Positions 7,945 to 15,691 of a stretch of DNA of 64,000 bases are shown here, in pieces. How positions within the stretch are numbered: position 1 is the stretch's first letter; every line of letters starts with the position of its first letter. The notes beneath the pieces were generated by a model, which was not told the origin of the DNA, made no database searches, and worked only from the letters and a program-made list of their open reading frames with translations. Location: NCBI RefSeq assembly GCF_031180965.1, contig NZ_JAPSLH010000006.1:1-64000 (forward strand). Direction: 5' to 3'. The stretch comes from Chelativorans sp. Lineage in GTDB: Bacteria; Pseudomonadota; Alphaproteobacteria; Rhizobiales; Rhizobiaceae. Both the position numbers and the translations under genes were made by a program.

Positions 7945-9057
7945 ATGAAGCGCCTAAGGCATGTCTTCATCGGCGTCGGCGCCGGCATCTTCAGGAACAG
8001 GCACAAGAAGGTTCTCGACCTTCCCACGCTTGAAGTGGTGGGCGTGAGCGATCTTCTCGGCGACCGCGCCAGGGAGCAGGGCGAGGAACTCGGCGTCCCC
8101 TGGTATGTGGATCATAGGGAGATGCTGGCGGCGCTGAAGCCGGATGTGGCGGTGATCACCACCTCTCATCCTTCCCACGCCTCGATCGCCATCGACTGCC
8201 TCAATGCCGGCGCGCATGTGCTGACGGAAAAGCCGATGGCGGTGCGCATCGCCGAAGCGGACGCGATGATGGAGGCGGCACAGCGCAACGGCAAGCTCAT
8301 CTGCGTCAGCTACCAGCAGCGCTTCCGCGCCGATTCCCGGACGGCAAAGCGCATCATGGACGAGGGCGTTCTGGGCAAGATCCAGCATGTGGACATGATC
8401 GTGCCCTGGCCGCGCACGAGGCAGTACTTCACCGACAAGCCTTGGAGCGGCAAATGGAAGACCGAGGGCGGCGGCGTGCTCATCAATCAGGGGCCGCACA
8501 ATATCGATCACCTGATCTATCTGATGGGCATGCCGAGCCGGCTCGTCGCCTGGAACCGCAACCTGCTCCACGATATCGAGACCGAGGACACGGTGCATGC
8601 GATGGTGGAGTGGGAGAGCGGGGCGCTCGGCTCCATCCACATCTCGACGGCTGAAGCGGGCCGCGAGGAACGGCTGGAGATCGTCGGCACCAAGGGCTCG
8701 CTGCAGGTCATCAAGGACGGGCATTTCCGCCTAAAGCTGCTCGAGGAGGATTTCCGCGACTACATCCTGCGGGACGGGGTCACCACCAAGCCGCCCGCTG
8801 TGAAGGAGGTGCCGGTCGAGTTCGAGAATGGCAATGGCGACCATCGCGAGGTCTACGAGAACTTCCACTCCGCCATTTTGAACGGCACGCCGCTCATCAA
8901 CAATGGCGAGGAAGCGCGCATGTGCGTGGAGTTCTGCAATGCCATGATCTACTCGAATTACCGGAAGAAGGAGGTGCGCTTCCCGCTCGACCGCGCCGAC
9001 TTCGAAGCGCTGTTCGAGGAACTGGTCGCCGGGAAATATCCCGACAAACGAGTCTAG
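7945..9057 (+). CDS. Gfo/Idh/MocA family oxidoreductase 4
   Basis: 370 aa. Rossmann loop FIGVGAGIFRNRHK, EKPMAVRIAEAD with the EKP lysine, and KTEGGGVLINQGPHNIDHL containing the family's conserved Gly-Gly and catalytic-region Asp/His pair. Good ribosome site (GAAAGGAAAGAAC) before 7945. The motifs are the classical ones, so this is the most conventional dehydrogenase in the cluster. It is 12 bp after the preceding gene and 4 bp before the next, clearly co-transcribed. Confidence 0.9.
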   Translation: MKRLRHVFIGVGAGIFRNRHKKVLDLPTLEVVGVSDLLGDRAREQGEELGVPWYVDHREMLAALKPDVAVITTSHPSHASIAIDCLNAGAHVLTEKPMAVRIAEADAMMEAAQRNGKLICVSYQQRFRADSRTAKRIMDEGVLGKIQHVDMIVPWPRTRQYFTDKPWSGKWKTEGGGVLINQGPHNIDHLIYLMGMPSRLVAWNRNLLHDIETEDTVHAMVEWESGALGSIHISTAEAGREERLEIVGTKGSLQVIKDGHFRLKLLEEDFRDYILRDGVTTKPPAVKEVPVEFENGNGDHREVYENFHSAILNGTPLINNGEEARMCVEFCNAMIYSNYRKKEVRFPLDRADFEALFEELVAGKYPDKRV

Positions 9058-9061
9058 CACG

Positions 9062-10288
9062 ATGGTAGGGGTCAGGGCGGCGCTGATCGGGGTCGCCGGT
9101 TTCGGGCGCGTTCATTGCGCCGACCTCCTGCGGCTGAGCGAGCGCGGCGAGGCGAGGATCGCGGCGGCAACGATCCGCGATGAGGCGCGTGCCCCGGAGC
9201 ATGCCGCGGCCCTGCGGGGAGCGGGTGCAAGGATCTTCTCCGACTATCGCGAGATGCTGGCCGCGCTAAAGGGAGAGATCGACCTCTGCTTCATCCCCAC
9301 CGGCATCCACCTGCACGAGAAGATGACGGTCGACGCGCTGGAAGCGGGCGCCAATGTCTTCGTGGAAAAGCCCGCGGCCGCCACCATTGGCCAGGTGGAG
9401 AGGATGCGGGCGGCGGAAGCCACGGCCGGCCGCTTCGTCGCCGTAGGCTACCAGACCATGTACGCGCCCGAAACTCTCACGATGAAGCGGGCTATCCTGG
9501 ACGGCACGATCGGAGCGCTTGAGGCGGTGAAATGCCGTGGTCTGTGGCCGCGTCCCGACACCTATTATGAAAAGCCGTGGATCGGCCGGATCCGCGAGGG
9601 GAATATCTGGATTCTCGATTCCCCCTTCAACAACGCTTTTGCGCATCAGCTGAACATGGTCGCCTTCCTGGCGGGCAGGGAACTTGCCCGGACTGCCGAA
9701 CTGGCGGCGATTGAAGCCGAGCTCTACAGCGCCCGCGACATCGAAACAGCCGACACGGCGGCCATGCGCATCAGGACCAGGGACGACGCGCCGCTCTATT
9801 TCTTGGTCAGCCATTGTCCGGAAGGCGTGCTCAATCCTGAGATCGTCGTGCGCGGGAGCCGCGGCCGCATCCACTGGACGCCGGAGCGGCTGTTGATCGA
9901 GCGTGACGGCGCCGTCGTCACCGAGATGGAGTGCCTCACCGGCACGGACCTGCGCGACACGATGCTGCGTGCTGTGCTGAAGCGGATTGCCGAACCGCAA
10001 CATTTTGTCTGTACGCTGGAGGTCGCGGCGGCTGAGACGCTTGCCGCCAACGGCGCGCATCTTTCCTCGCCGGTTCACCCGGTGCCGAAGGACATTGTCC
10101 GCCGCGTGCCGCAGGATTCTTCCATGCGCACTGTGATCGCCGGGCTGGACGAACTCATCGCCAGGGCTTTCACGGAGGAGAAGCTGCCGAGCGAACTTTG
10201 CGTGCCCTGGGCGGCGCCGGGCAAGAAGGTCGCGCTCGACCAGGCGGCCATTGCCGCGGCCTATCCCGAAACCGAAGAAAGCCCATGA
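9062..10288 (+). CDS. Gfo/Idh/MocA family oxidoreductase 5
   Basis: 408 aa. N-terminal LIGVAGFGRVHC Rossmann loop and FVEKPAAATIGQVER with the EKP motif. The C-terminal domain contains SPFNNAFAHQLNMVAFLAG, with His at the usual catalytic-region position but without the GGG loop of gene 4. It is longer than its neighbours by a C-terminal tail (DELIARAFTEEKLPSELCVPW). Its stop codon overlaps the start of the VOC gene (ATGA), indicating translational coupling. Sugar or cyclitol oxidoreductase; substrate unknown. Confidence 0.85.
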   Translation: MVGVRAALIGVAGFGRVHCADLLRLSERGEARIAAATIRDEARAPEHAAALRGAGARIFSDYREMLAALKGEIDLCFIPTGIHLHEKMTVDALEAGANVFVEKPAAATIGQVERMRAAEATAGRFVAVGYQTMYAPETLTMKRAILDGTIGALEAVKCRGLWPRPDTYYEKPWIGRIREGNIWILDSPFNNAFAHQLNMVAFLAGRELARTAELAAIEAELYSARDIETADTAAMRIRTRDDAPLYFLVSHCPEGVLNPEIVVRGSRGRIHWTPERLLIERDGAVVTEMECLTGTDLRDTMLRAVLKRIAEPQHFVCTLEVAAAETLAANGAHLSSPVHPVPKDIVRRVPQDSSMRTVIAGLDELIARAFTEEKLPSELCVPWAAPGKKVALDQAAIAAAYPETEESP

Positions 10289-10668
10289 AAATCGAGCATC
10301 TTGCGATCAACACGCCCGACCCGCGCGCGGCCGCGGACTGGTACGCGCCTCATCTCGGATTCAAGGTGGTGCGCTCCGGCCCGGCGCCGAAGCATGGCCG
10401 CTTCCTTGTCGACGATCGCGGCATGGTGATCGAACTCTACGACGATCCCGCCGACCGGCATCTGGACCTGGCCAAGCTCGGGGAGACGACTTTCCACCTG
10501 GCCCTAGCATCTGAGGATATCGAGCGGGACATTGAGCGGCTCTGCGCCGCTGGCGCCCGGCAGGTGGGCGACATCAACGACACGCCCCGGGGCGACCGGC
10601 TCGCCTTCCTGCGCGACCCGTTCGGCCTGACGCTACAGCTTGCGCAACGCAGGGAACCTCTTGCCTAG
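10285..10668 (+). CDS. VOC family protein (glyoxalase/bleomycin-resistance fold)
   Basis: 127 aa, a single vicinal-oxygen-chelate domain of two beta-alpha-beta-beta-beta modules. Expected metal ligands are His5 (EHLAINT), Glu50 (VIELYD) and His71 (FHLALAS); the fourth position, usually Glu, is Gln118 (LTLQLA). Members isomerise, cleave or epimerise metal-chelated substrates. In this operon it may act on a dicarbonyl or keto-sugar made by the dehydrogenases, which is inference. The ATG overlaps the stop of the preceding gene. Confidence 0.8.
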   Translation: MKIEHLAINTPDPRAAADWYAPHLGFKVVRSGPAPKHGRFLVDDRGMVIELYDDPADRHLDLAKLGETTFHLALASEDIERDIERLCAAGARQVGDINDTPRGDRLAFLRDPFGLTLQLAQRREPLA

Positions 10669-10682
10669 AACTCTGGCGCGGG

Positions 10683-10705
10683 GATTGTCAGGCAAGTGTG
10701 CATAT
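10683..10705 (+). promoter_or_regulatory. Weak operator-like site upstream of the GntR gene
   Basis: TTGTC (10685-10689), 11 nt, CATAT (10701-10705) matches the site consensus of this locus at about 13 of 23 positions. A second partial match (TATGTCTAG, AGAAAT) overlaps it at 10702-10724. The location, 36 bp before the GntR start, fits autoregulation. Confidence 0.35.
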
Positions 10706-10740
10706 GTCTAGTTGGGCCAGAAATGCCCGAGAGGCCGTGA

Positions 10741-11457
10741 ATGGTTGGACTGCAGCTGACGCCGCCGCGCAAGGAACGCCTGGCCGATATACTCTATGGC
10801 CAAATCCTGGAGCAGATCCTTGCCGGCTCCTTCCGGGAAGGCGATCGCCTTCCGACCGAGCATGAGATCAGCTCCGCCTTCAACGTCTCGCGGCCGGTGG
10901 TCCGCGAAGCGCTCATCCGTTTGCAGGCCGATGGCCTGATCTATGCGCGCCGCGGCGCCGGCACTTTCGTGCGCGCCGTCCCTTCCGTCGCCATCACAAA
11001 TTTCGCAACGCCGGCGAACATCTCCGGCTATCTGCGCTCTTTCGAGGTGCGGCTGGCGCTGGAGGCGGCCACAGCGAGCCTCGCCGCCGAGCGGCGCAGC
11101 CCCGCGCAGCTGAGCAGCATCGAGGAAGCCAACAACCGCATGCGCGAGAAGATGATGCGGGGCGAATCGGCCAATGAGGAGGATTTCGCCTTCCATCGCG
11201 AGATCGCCGTCGCCAGCGGAAACGAGCTCTTCGTCTCCCAGTTCGAGAGCCTGCGCCGAGAGGTCGGCGGCTCCATGAGCGTGGCGCTCGGCCTGACCAA
11301 GCTTGGCTCGGAAGAGCGCCGCAATACCGTCATGCGCGAGCATCAGCAGATCATCGAGGCAATCCGGGCGGGAAATGGCGAACTGGCGGCGCTCTATATG
11401 CGCTATCACCTGGTGCAGGCGCGCGAGCGCATCACCGACTCCCACCGCGATACCTGA
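10741..11457 (+). CDS. GntR family regulator, FadR/FCD subfamily
   Basis: 238 aa. N-terminal winged helix (about 15-80) with TEHEISSAFNVSRPVVREAL as recognition region and GAGTFV as wing, followed by an all-helical FCD ligand domain (about 100-225) with FHREIAVASGNELF. Regulators of this type usually respond to sugar acids or keto acids. It ends the plus-strand sugar locus, and operator-like repeats in front of the aldolase, sugar-binding protein and dehydrogenase genes make it the likely local repressor. It converges, 4 bp apart, with the dehydratase gene. Confidence 0.88.
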   Translation: MVGLQLTPPRKERLADILYGQILEQILAGSFREGDRLPTEHEISSAFNVSRPVVREALIRLQADGLIYARRGAGTFVRAVPSVAITNFATPANISGYLRSFEVRLALEAATASLAAERRSPAQLSSIEEANNRMREKMMRGESANEEDFAFHREIAVASGNELFVSQFESLRREVGGSMSVALGLTKLGSEERRNTVMREHQQIIEAIRAGNGELAALYMRYHLVQARERITDSHRDT

Positions 11458-11461
11458 AGCC

Positions 11462-13183
11462 TCAGTGGATCTCCGGCTCAGGGATCGGATCGGTGCCGGT
11501 CAGGAAATCGAAGTCGCAGCCGTCATGGGCCTGCGAGATGTGCTGCGCCGAAAGGAGGCCGAAGCCGCGCGGATAGTCGCGCGGGGGCCGGACATAGTCG
11601 GCAAGACGCCGGGCGATCTCCTCGTCCGACAGATGCAGCTCGATGCTGCGCCGGCTGACGCTGATCGTGATGAGGTCGCCGGTCCTGACCGCGGCGAGCG
11701 GGCCCTTGACGTAGCTTTCCGGCGAGACATGGAGCACGCAGGCGCCGTAGCTCGTGCCCGACATGCGCGCGTCGGAGATGCGCACCATATCGCGCACCCC
11801 CTGCTGCAGGAGCTTTTTCGGGATGGGCAGCATGCCCCATTCCGGCATGCCCGGCCCGCCGACGGGGCCGGCGGTGCGCAGCACGAGGACGCTGTCGGCG
11901 GTCACGTCCAGGTCTTCGCGGTCGATATTCGCCACGAGGTCGTTATAGGTTTCGAACACGACCGCCGGGCCGGTATGCTCCAGGAGCCGCGGCTCGGCGG
12001 CGGCCGGCTTCATGACGCAACCCTCCGGCGCAAGATTGCCGCGCAGCACCGCCAGCCCTCCCGAGCCCGAGACGGGGTTGGAGAGCGGCCGGATGACGTC
12101 CGGGTTGTAGTTCTGCGCAAATTCCAGCGCCTCGCCCAGGCTTTTGCCGGAAGCGGTGGGAACCTCAAGGTCGAGGAGCGAACCGAGTTCCTTCTGCAGG
12201 GCAAGCAGCCCGCCGGCATAGAAGAAGTCCTCCATGAGCCAGGCGCCGGAGGGGCGCAGATTGGCCAGCACCGGCACTCGTCCGGCCACCCGGTCGAAAT
12301 CGTCGATGGTGAGGTGAACCCCCGCGCGCCGCGCCATGGCGATCAGGTGGACGATGGCGTTGGTGGAGCCGGCGAGCGCCATGTGAACCACCAGAGCGTT
12401 CTCGAAAGCCTGCGGCGTGAGGACGTCGCGCGGCTTGATGTCCTGCCAGACCATTTCGACCACCCGCGCGCCCGTGCGCGCGGCCATGCGCGAATGACCG
12501 GAATCGGAGGCGGGAATCGACGAAGAGCCGGGCAGCGCCATAGAGAGCGTCTCGGCAAGCGCGGTCATGGTGGAGGCGGTCCCCATGGTCATGCAGGTGC
12601 CGTAGGAGCGGGCGATGCCCTGCTCCATCTCCAGCCATTGCGCATCGGTGATGTTGCCGGCCTTGCGCTCGGCCCAGTATTTCCAAACATCGGAGCCGGA
12701 GCCCAGGATCTTTCCGCCCCAGTTGCCGCGCAGCATCGGGCCTGCGGGCATGAACAGGGTGGGAATGTTCATGGAAATGGCGCCCATGATCGTGGCCGGC
12801 GTGGTCTTGTCGCAGCCGCCCATCAGCACCGCGCCATCAGCCGGATGCGAGCGCAGAAGCTCTTCCACCTCCATGGCGAGAAAGTTGCGGTAGAGCATGG
12901 AGGTTGGCTTCGTGTAGGTCTCGTCCAGCGTCATCGCCGGGATCTCGATGGGGAAGCCGCCCGCCTGCCAGACGCCGCGCTTCACATCCTCGACGCGGCG
13001 CTTGAAATGCGTATGGCAGGGATTGATGTCGCTCCAGGTGTTGATGATCGCGATGACCGGCTTGCCTTTGATCTCGTCGAGAGAATAGCCCATCTGCACC
13101 AGCCGCGAGCGGTGGCCGAAGGAGCGCAGGTCGTCGTGGCCGAACCAGCGGAAGCTGCGGAGTTCTTCAGGAGACTTTGGCAT
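11462..13183 (-). CDS. IlvD/Edd family dehydratase, L-arabinonate dehydratase-like
   Basis: 573 aa, typical for sugar-acid dehydratases. Three [2Fe-2S] ligands are visible: Cys56 (NPCHTH), Cys124 (GGCDKTTP) and Cys197 (GTCMTMG). Lys126 corresponds to the carbamylated Mg-binding lysine, and the ARMSGTSYG serine is the catalytic base. Spacing of the three cysteines agrees with my memory of Rhizobium L-arabinonate dehydratase (59/127/200). The start at 13183 is preferred over 13234 because similarity begins at MPKSPEELRSF. Reaction: aldonate to 2-keto-3-deoxyaldonate plus water, which would feed the aldolase at 1430. Exact sugar unknown. Confidence 0.88.
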   Translation of the reverse strand: MPKSPEELRSFRWFGHDDLRSFGHRSRLVQMGYSLDEIKGKPVIAIINTWSDINPCHTHFKRRVEDVKRGVWQAGGFPIEIPAMTLDETYTKPTSMLYRNFLAMEVEELLRSHPADGAVLMGGCDKTTPATIMGAISMNIPTLFMPAGPMLRGNWGGKILGSGSDVWKYWAERKAGNITDAQWLEMEQGIARSYGTCMTMGTASTMTALAETLSMALPGSSSIPASDSGHSRMAARTGARVVEMVWQDIKPRDVLTPQAFENALVVHMALAGSTNAIVHLIAMARRAGVHLTIDDFDRVAGRVPVLANLRPSGAWLMEDFFYAGGLLALQKELGSLLDLEVPTASGKSLGEALEFAQNYNPDVIRPLSNPVSGSGGLAVLRGNLAPEGCVMKPAAAEPRLLEHTGPAVVFETYNDLVANIDREDLDVTADSVLVLRTAGPVGGPGMPEWGMLPIPKKLLQQGVRDMVRISDARMSGTSYGACVLHVSPESYVKGPLAAVRTGDLITISVSRRSIELHLSDEEIARRLADYVRPPRDYPRGFGLLSAQHISQAHDGCDFDFLTGTDPIPEPEIH

Positions 13184-13264
13184 TGGCTTCTCTGTTTGCG
13201 GCGCGATCCGCCCGCTTCGGGCAGGCGTTCCCATGCCTTCCTAGGCGATCCGAGGCAAAGATGT

Positions 13265-13280
13265 AAAGTGAATTTACTTT
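13265..13280. promoter_or_regulatory. Inverted repeat upstream of the dehydratase gene
   Basis: AAAGTGAATTTACTTT is a 14-of-16 palindrome, 82 bp upstream of the dehydratase start. It differs from the TTGTC-N11-CAAAT sites, so the dehydratase may answer to a different regulator. The rest of the 291-bp gap between 13184 and 13474 shows nothing else I can support. Confidence 0.35.
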
Positions 13281-13474
13281 TAGCAGTTGCGGTAAGCTAT
13301 TGGTAGCGATGCTGCCGGGAGAGGACAGCCCGAAATAGAAACCGGGGAGGGAGTCCAATTTGGCCGATCGACCAGCGGACGAGGTCAATTGCGGATTTGG
13401 TCCGAACCGGCTACTCAAACTCATCCGCAGTTCCGCCCGTGCGGCGCTTGTCCGAGATTCCGAGGATTTGAGGC

Positions 13475-14059
13475 GTGCTCATCAAGCAAGCAGTCCTGGA
13501 AGGCATTGCGCGCGGTGAAATCACGCTTGCCTTCCGCCGCTGGAAAAAGCCGACCGTGACACCGGGCACGGCGCTGCGCACCGCCCTCGGCGAGTTGTCG
13601 ATCCGCGCGGTCAGCCTGGTCGAGGAAGCATCACTCACCGAGGAGGACGCCCGACGAGCGGGTTTCGCATCGCTCCCGGAACTGAAAGAAGGTTTGCGCC
13701 GGGACGATGGACGCGCGCTCTATCGCATCGAGTTCTGCGGCCTCGAGCCGGACCGCCGAACCATGCTGCGCGAGGAGCCGCTCGATAGCAAAGAGGCAGC
13801 GAGCCTCGCCGCAAAACTTGCACGTTGGGACAAGGCCGGGGGCGAGGACGGTTACCATCGGCGTGTGCTGGAGCTCATCGCGGCTGAGCCCGGGATTCCG
13901 GCCGGCCGGCTGGCGGGCAAGCTCGGGGTCGAAAAGCTGAAATTCAAGCGCGACGTGCGGAAGCTTAAAGAGCTTGGCCTGACCGAAAGCCTCAAGGTCG
14001 GCTATCGGATTTCGCCACGAGGGAAAGGGCTGCTCGACATGCTGGGGACAGGGGCTTGA
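13475..14059 (+). CDS. ASCH-domain protein with C-terminal winged helix, function unknown
   Basis: 194 aa. Residues 1-60 (LIKQAVLEGIARGEITLAFRRWKKPTVTPG) resemble the ASCH/PUA-like RNA-binding fold. Residues about 125-190 look like a winged helix (RVLELIAAEPGIPAGRLAGKLGVEKLKFKRDVRKLKELGL). No catalytic motif. The stop codon TGA overlaps the TTG start of glcE, so the two are translationally coupled and co-expressed, although the protein has no known link to glycolate oxidation. It occupies the place where glcD usually sits. Confidence 0.7.
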   Translation: MLIKQAVLEGIARGEITLAFRRWKKPTVTPGTALRTALGELSIRAVSLVEEASLTEEDARRAGFASLPELKEGLRRDDGRALYRIEFCGLEPDRRTMLREEPLDSKEAASLAAKLARWDKAGGEDGYHRRVLELIAAEPGIPAGRLAGKLGVEKLKFKRDVRKLKELGLTESLKVGYRISPRGKGLLDMLGTGA

Positions 14060-15264
14060 CCACTTTCACTCCGACAAACCCGGCGGAAGCGCTCAACACG
14101 GTCCGCTGGGCGGCGGCCGACGAAACGCCACTCGAGGTGGTGGGCCACGGCTCGAAACGCGGCATCGGCCGCCCGGCGCAGACCGAGCATGTGCTGGATC
14201 TGTCGAAGCTCACTGGCGTCACGCTTTACGAACCGGAAGAGCTGGTGCTCTCCGCCAGAGCCGGCACCCCGATCGCCGAGATCGAGGCGCTGGTTTCGGA
14301 GCACAACCAGCAGCTTGCCTTCGAGCCGATGGATTATGGACCGCTGCTCGGCGGGGCCGCCGGGCGGGGGACCATCGGCGGGGTGCTCGCCGCCAATCTC
14401 TCCGGGCCGCGGCGCATCAAGGCCGGGGCGGCGCGAGACCATGTGCTGGGTGTGCATGCGGTGTCGGGACGGGGCGAAGCGTTCAAATCCGGTGGCCGTG
14501 TGGTGAAGAATGTCACCGGTTACGATCTTTCCAAGGGTCTGGCCGGATCCTGGGGCACGCTCGCAGTGGTGACGGATGTCACTTTCAAGGTGCTGCCCGC
14601 GCCGGAAACGGAAAAGACGCTGGTTCTGACGGGGCTTGACGATGCCAAGGCCGCAGCCGCCATGGCGGAGGCTATGGGATCGAGCGCCGAAGTCTCGGGT
14701 GCCGCCCACCTGCCCGAAGGGGTAGTTGGGCGCTTCCTCGGCGGCGCTCTGTCGGGCGGCGCGCGCACTCTCCTGCGCATCGAAGGTGTCGGCCCGTCCG
14801 TGGACTATCGCTTCGATCTGCTGGCGCGGCTCTTGCGGTCCTATGCGACGGCCGAGGCCGTCGAGCGGGAGGACTCGCGCAGTCTATGGCGCGAGGTCCG
14901 CGACTGCCGGCCCTTTGCCGACGGAACGGCCGCGCCGGTGTGGCGGGTTTCCATGTCCCCCACCGAGGGGCACAGGATGGTCGACGCGTTTAGAAGGCTC
15001 GCCGGCGCCAACGCCTACTACGACTGGCAGGGCGGGCTGATATGGCTGCGTATGGAAGCCGACCCGGAAGCGGAGGGCCTGCGCGGGCTGATCGGCCATT
15101 TCGGCGGCGGTCACGCGACACTGGTCCGCGCGCCGGCGGGGGTCAGGGCCGCGGTTCCCGTCTTCCAGCCGCAGCCGCCGGCGCTCGCCGCCCTGGCGGC
15201 GCGGCTGAAGGAGCAGTTCGACCCCAAGAACATCCTCAATCCGGGACGGACGGCCGCCGGCTGA
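14056..15264 (+). CDS. glcE: Glycolate oxidase FAD-binding subunit GlcE
   Basis: 402 aa. FAD_binding_4 (PCMH-type) domain in the N-terminal half, with GRGTIGGVLAANLSGPRR and SGGRVVKNVTGYDLSKGLAGSWGTLAVVTDVTFKVLP, and the C-terminal FDPKNILNPGR end typical of the family. GlcE acts with GlcD and GlcF to oxidise glycolate to glyoxylate and pass electrons to the respiratory chain. The start is a TTG inside the stop of the preceding gene (TTGA overlap). GlcD is not next door but at 52638-54134 on the opposite strand. Confidence 0.92.
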   Translation: MTTFTPTNPAEALNTVRWAAADETPLEVVGHGSKRGIGRPAQTEHVLDLSKLTGVTLYEPEELVLSARAGTPIAEIEALVSEHNQQLAFEPMDYGPLLGGAAGRGTIGGVLAANLSGPRRIKAGAARDHVLGVHAVSGRGEAFKSGGRVVKNVTGYDLSKGLAGSWGTLAVVTDVTFKVLPAPETEKTLVLTGLDDAKAAAAMAEAMGSSAEVSGAAHLPEGVVGRFLGGALSGGARTLLRIEGVGPSVDYRFDLLARLLRSYATAEAVEREDSRSLWREVRDCRPFADGTAAPVWRVSMSPTEGHRMVDAFRRLAGANAYYDWQGGLIWLRMEADPEAEGLRGLIGHFGGGHATLVRAPAGVRAAVPVFQPQPPALAALAARLKEQFDPKNILNPGRTAAG

Positions 15265-15304
15265 CCCCATGCTAAGGTGAGCCCCCTCGAAGCGGGAGAA
15301 GATC

Positions 15305-15685
15305 ATGAGCGACATGAACCAGGAACCGACACCCACGCGGGGAAGCCCCGGCTGGCTGGAGCCCGGTCCGGCCAATGTCCAACTCGTCTACATTCTTTAC
15401 CTGGTAAGCCTCGTCGTCGGGATTACCGCTTTGATCGGCGTGGTCATTGCCTATATGAACAGGGGAAAATCGGAGGCATGGGTCGAGACCCACTATACCT
15501 GGGCTATACGCACCTTCTGGATCGGCCTCCTCTTCGGGCTTGTTTCGGCGATCCTGATGGTGGTCGGCATCGGCTTCCTGCTCTTCCTGGCAGTGGCCGT
15601 CTGGGCGATCGTGCGCATCGTGATCGGACTGCAGGCGGTAAGCCGGAACGAGCCGATCAGGAACCCGGAAAGCTGGATGCTTTAG
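15305..15685 (+). CDS. DUF4870-like small membrane protein
   Basis: 126 aa with a hydrophilic N-terminus (about 1-25) and three predicted membrane segments (about 26-50, 65-85 and 86-110). The pattern YLVSLVVGITALIGVVIAYMNRG followed by THYTWAIRTFWIG is characteristic of DUF4870. No enzymatic motif. It lies between glcE and glcF, 6 bp before glcF; I recall this arrangement from other rhizobia, where its role is also unknown. It might help anchor the complex, which is a guess. Confidence 0.75.
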   Translation: MSDMNQEPTPTRGSPGWLEPGPANVQLVYILYLVSLVVGITALIGVVIAYMNRGKSEAWVETHYTWAIRTFWIGLLFGLVSAILMVVGIGFLLFLAVAVWAIVRIVIGLQAVSRNEPIRNPESWML

Positions 15686-15691
15686 AAAGAG

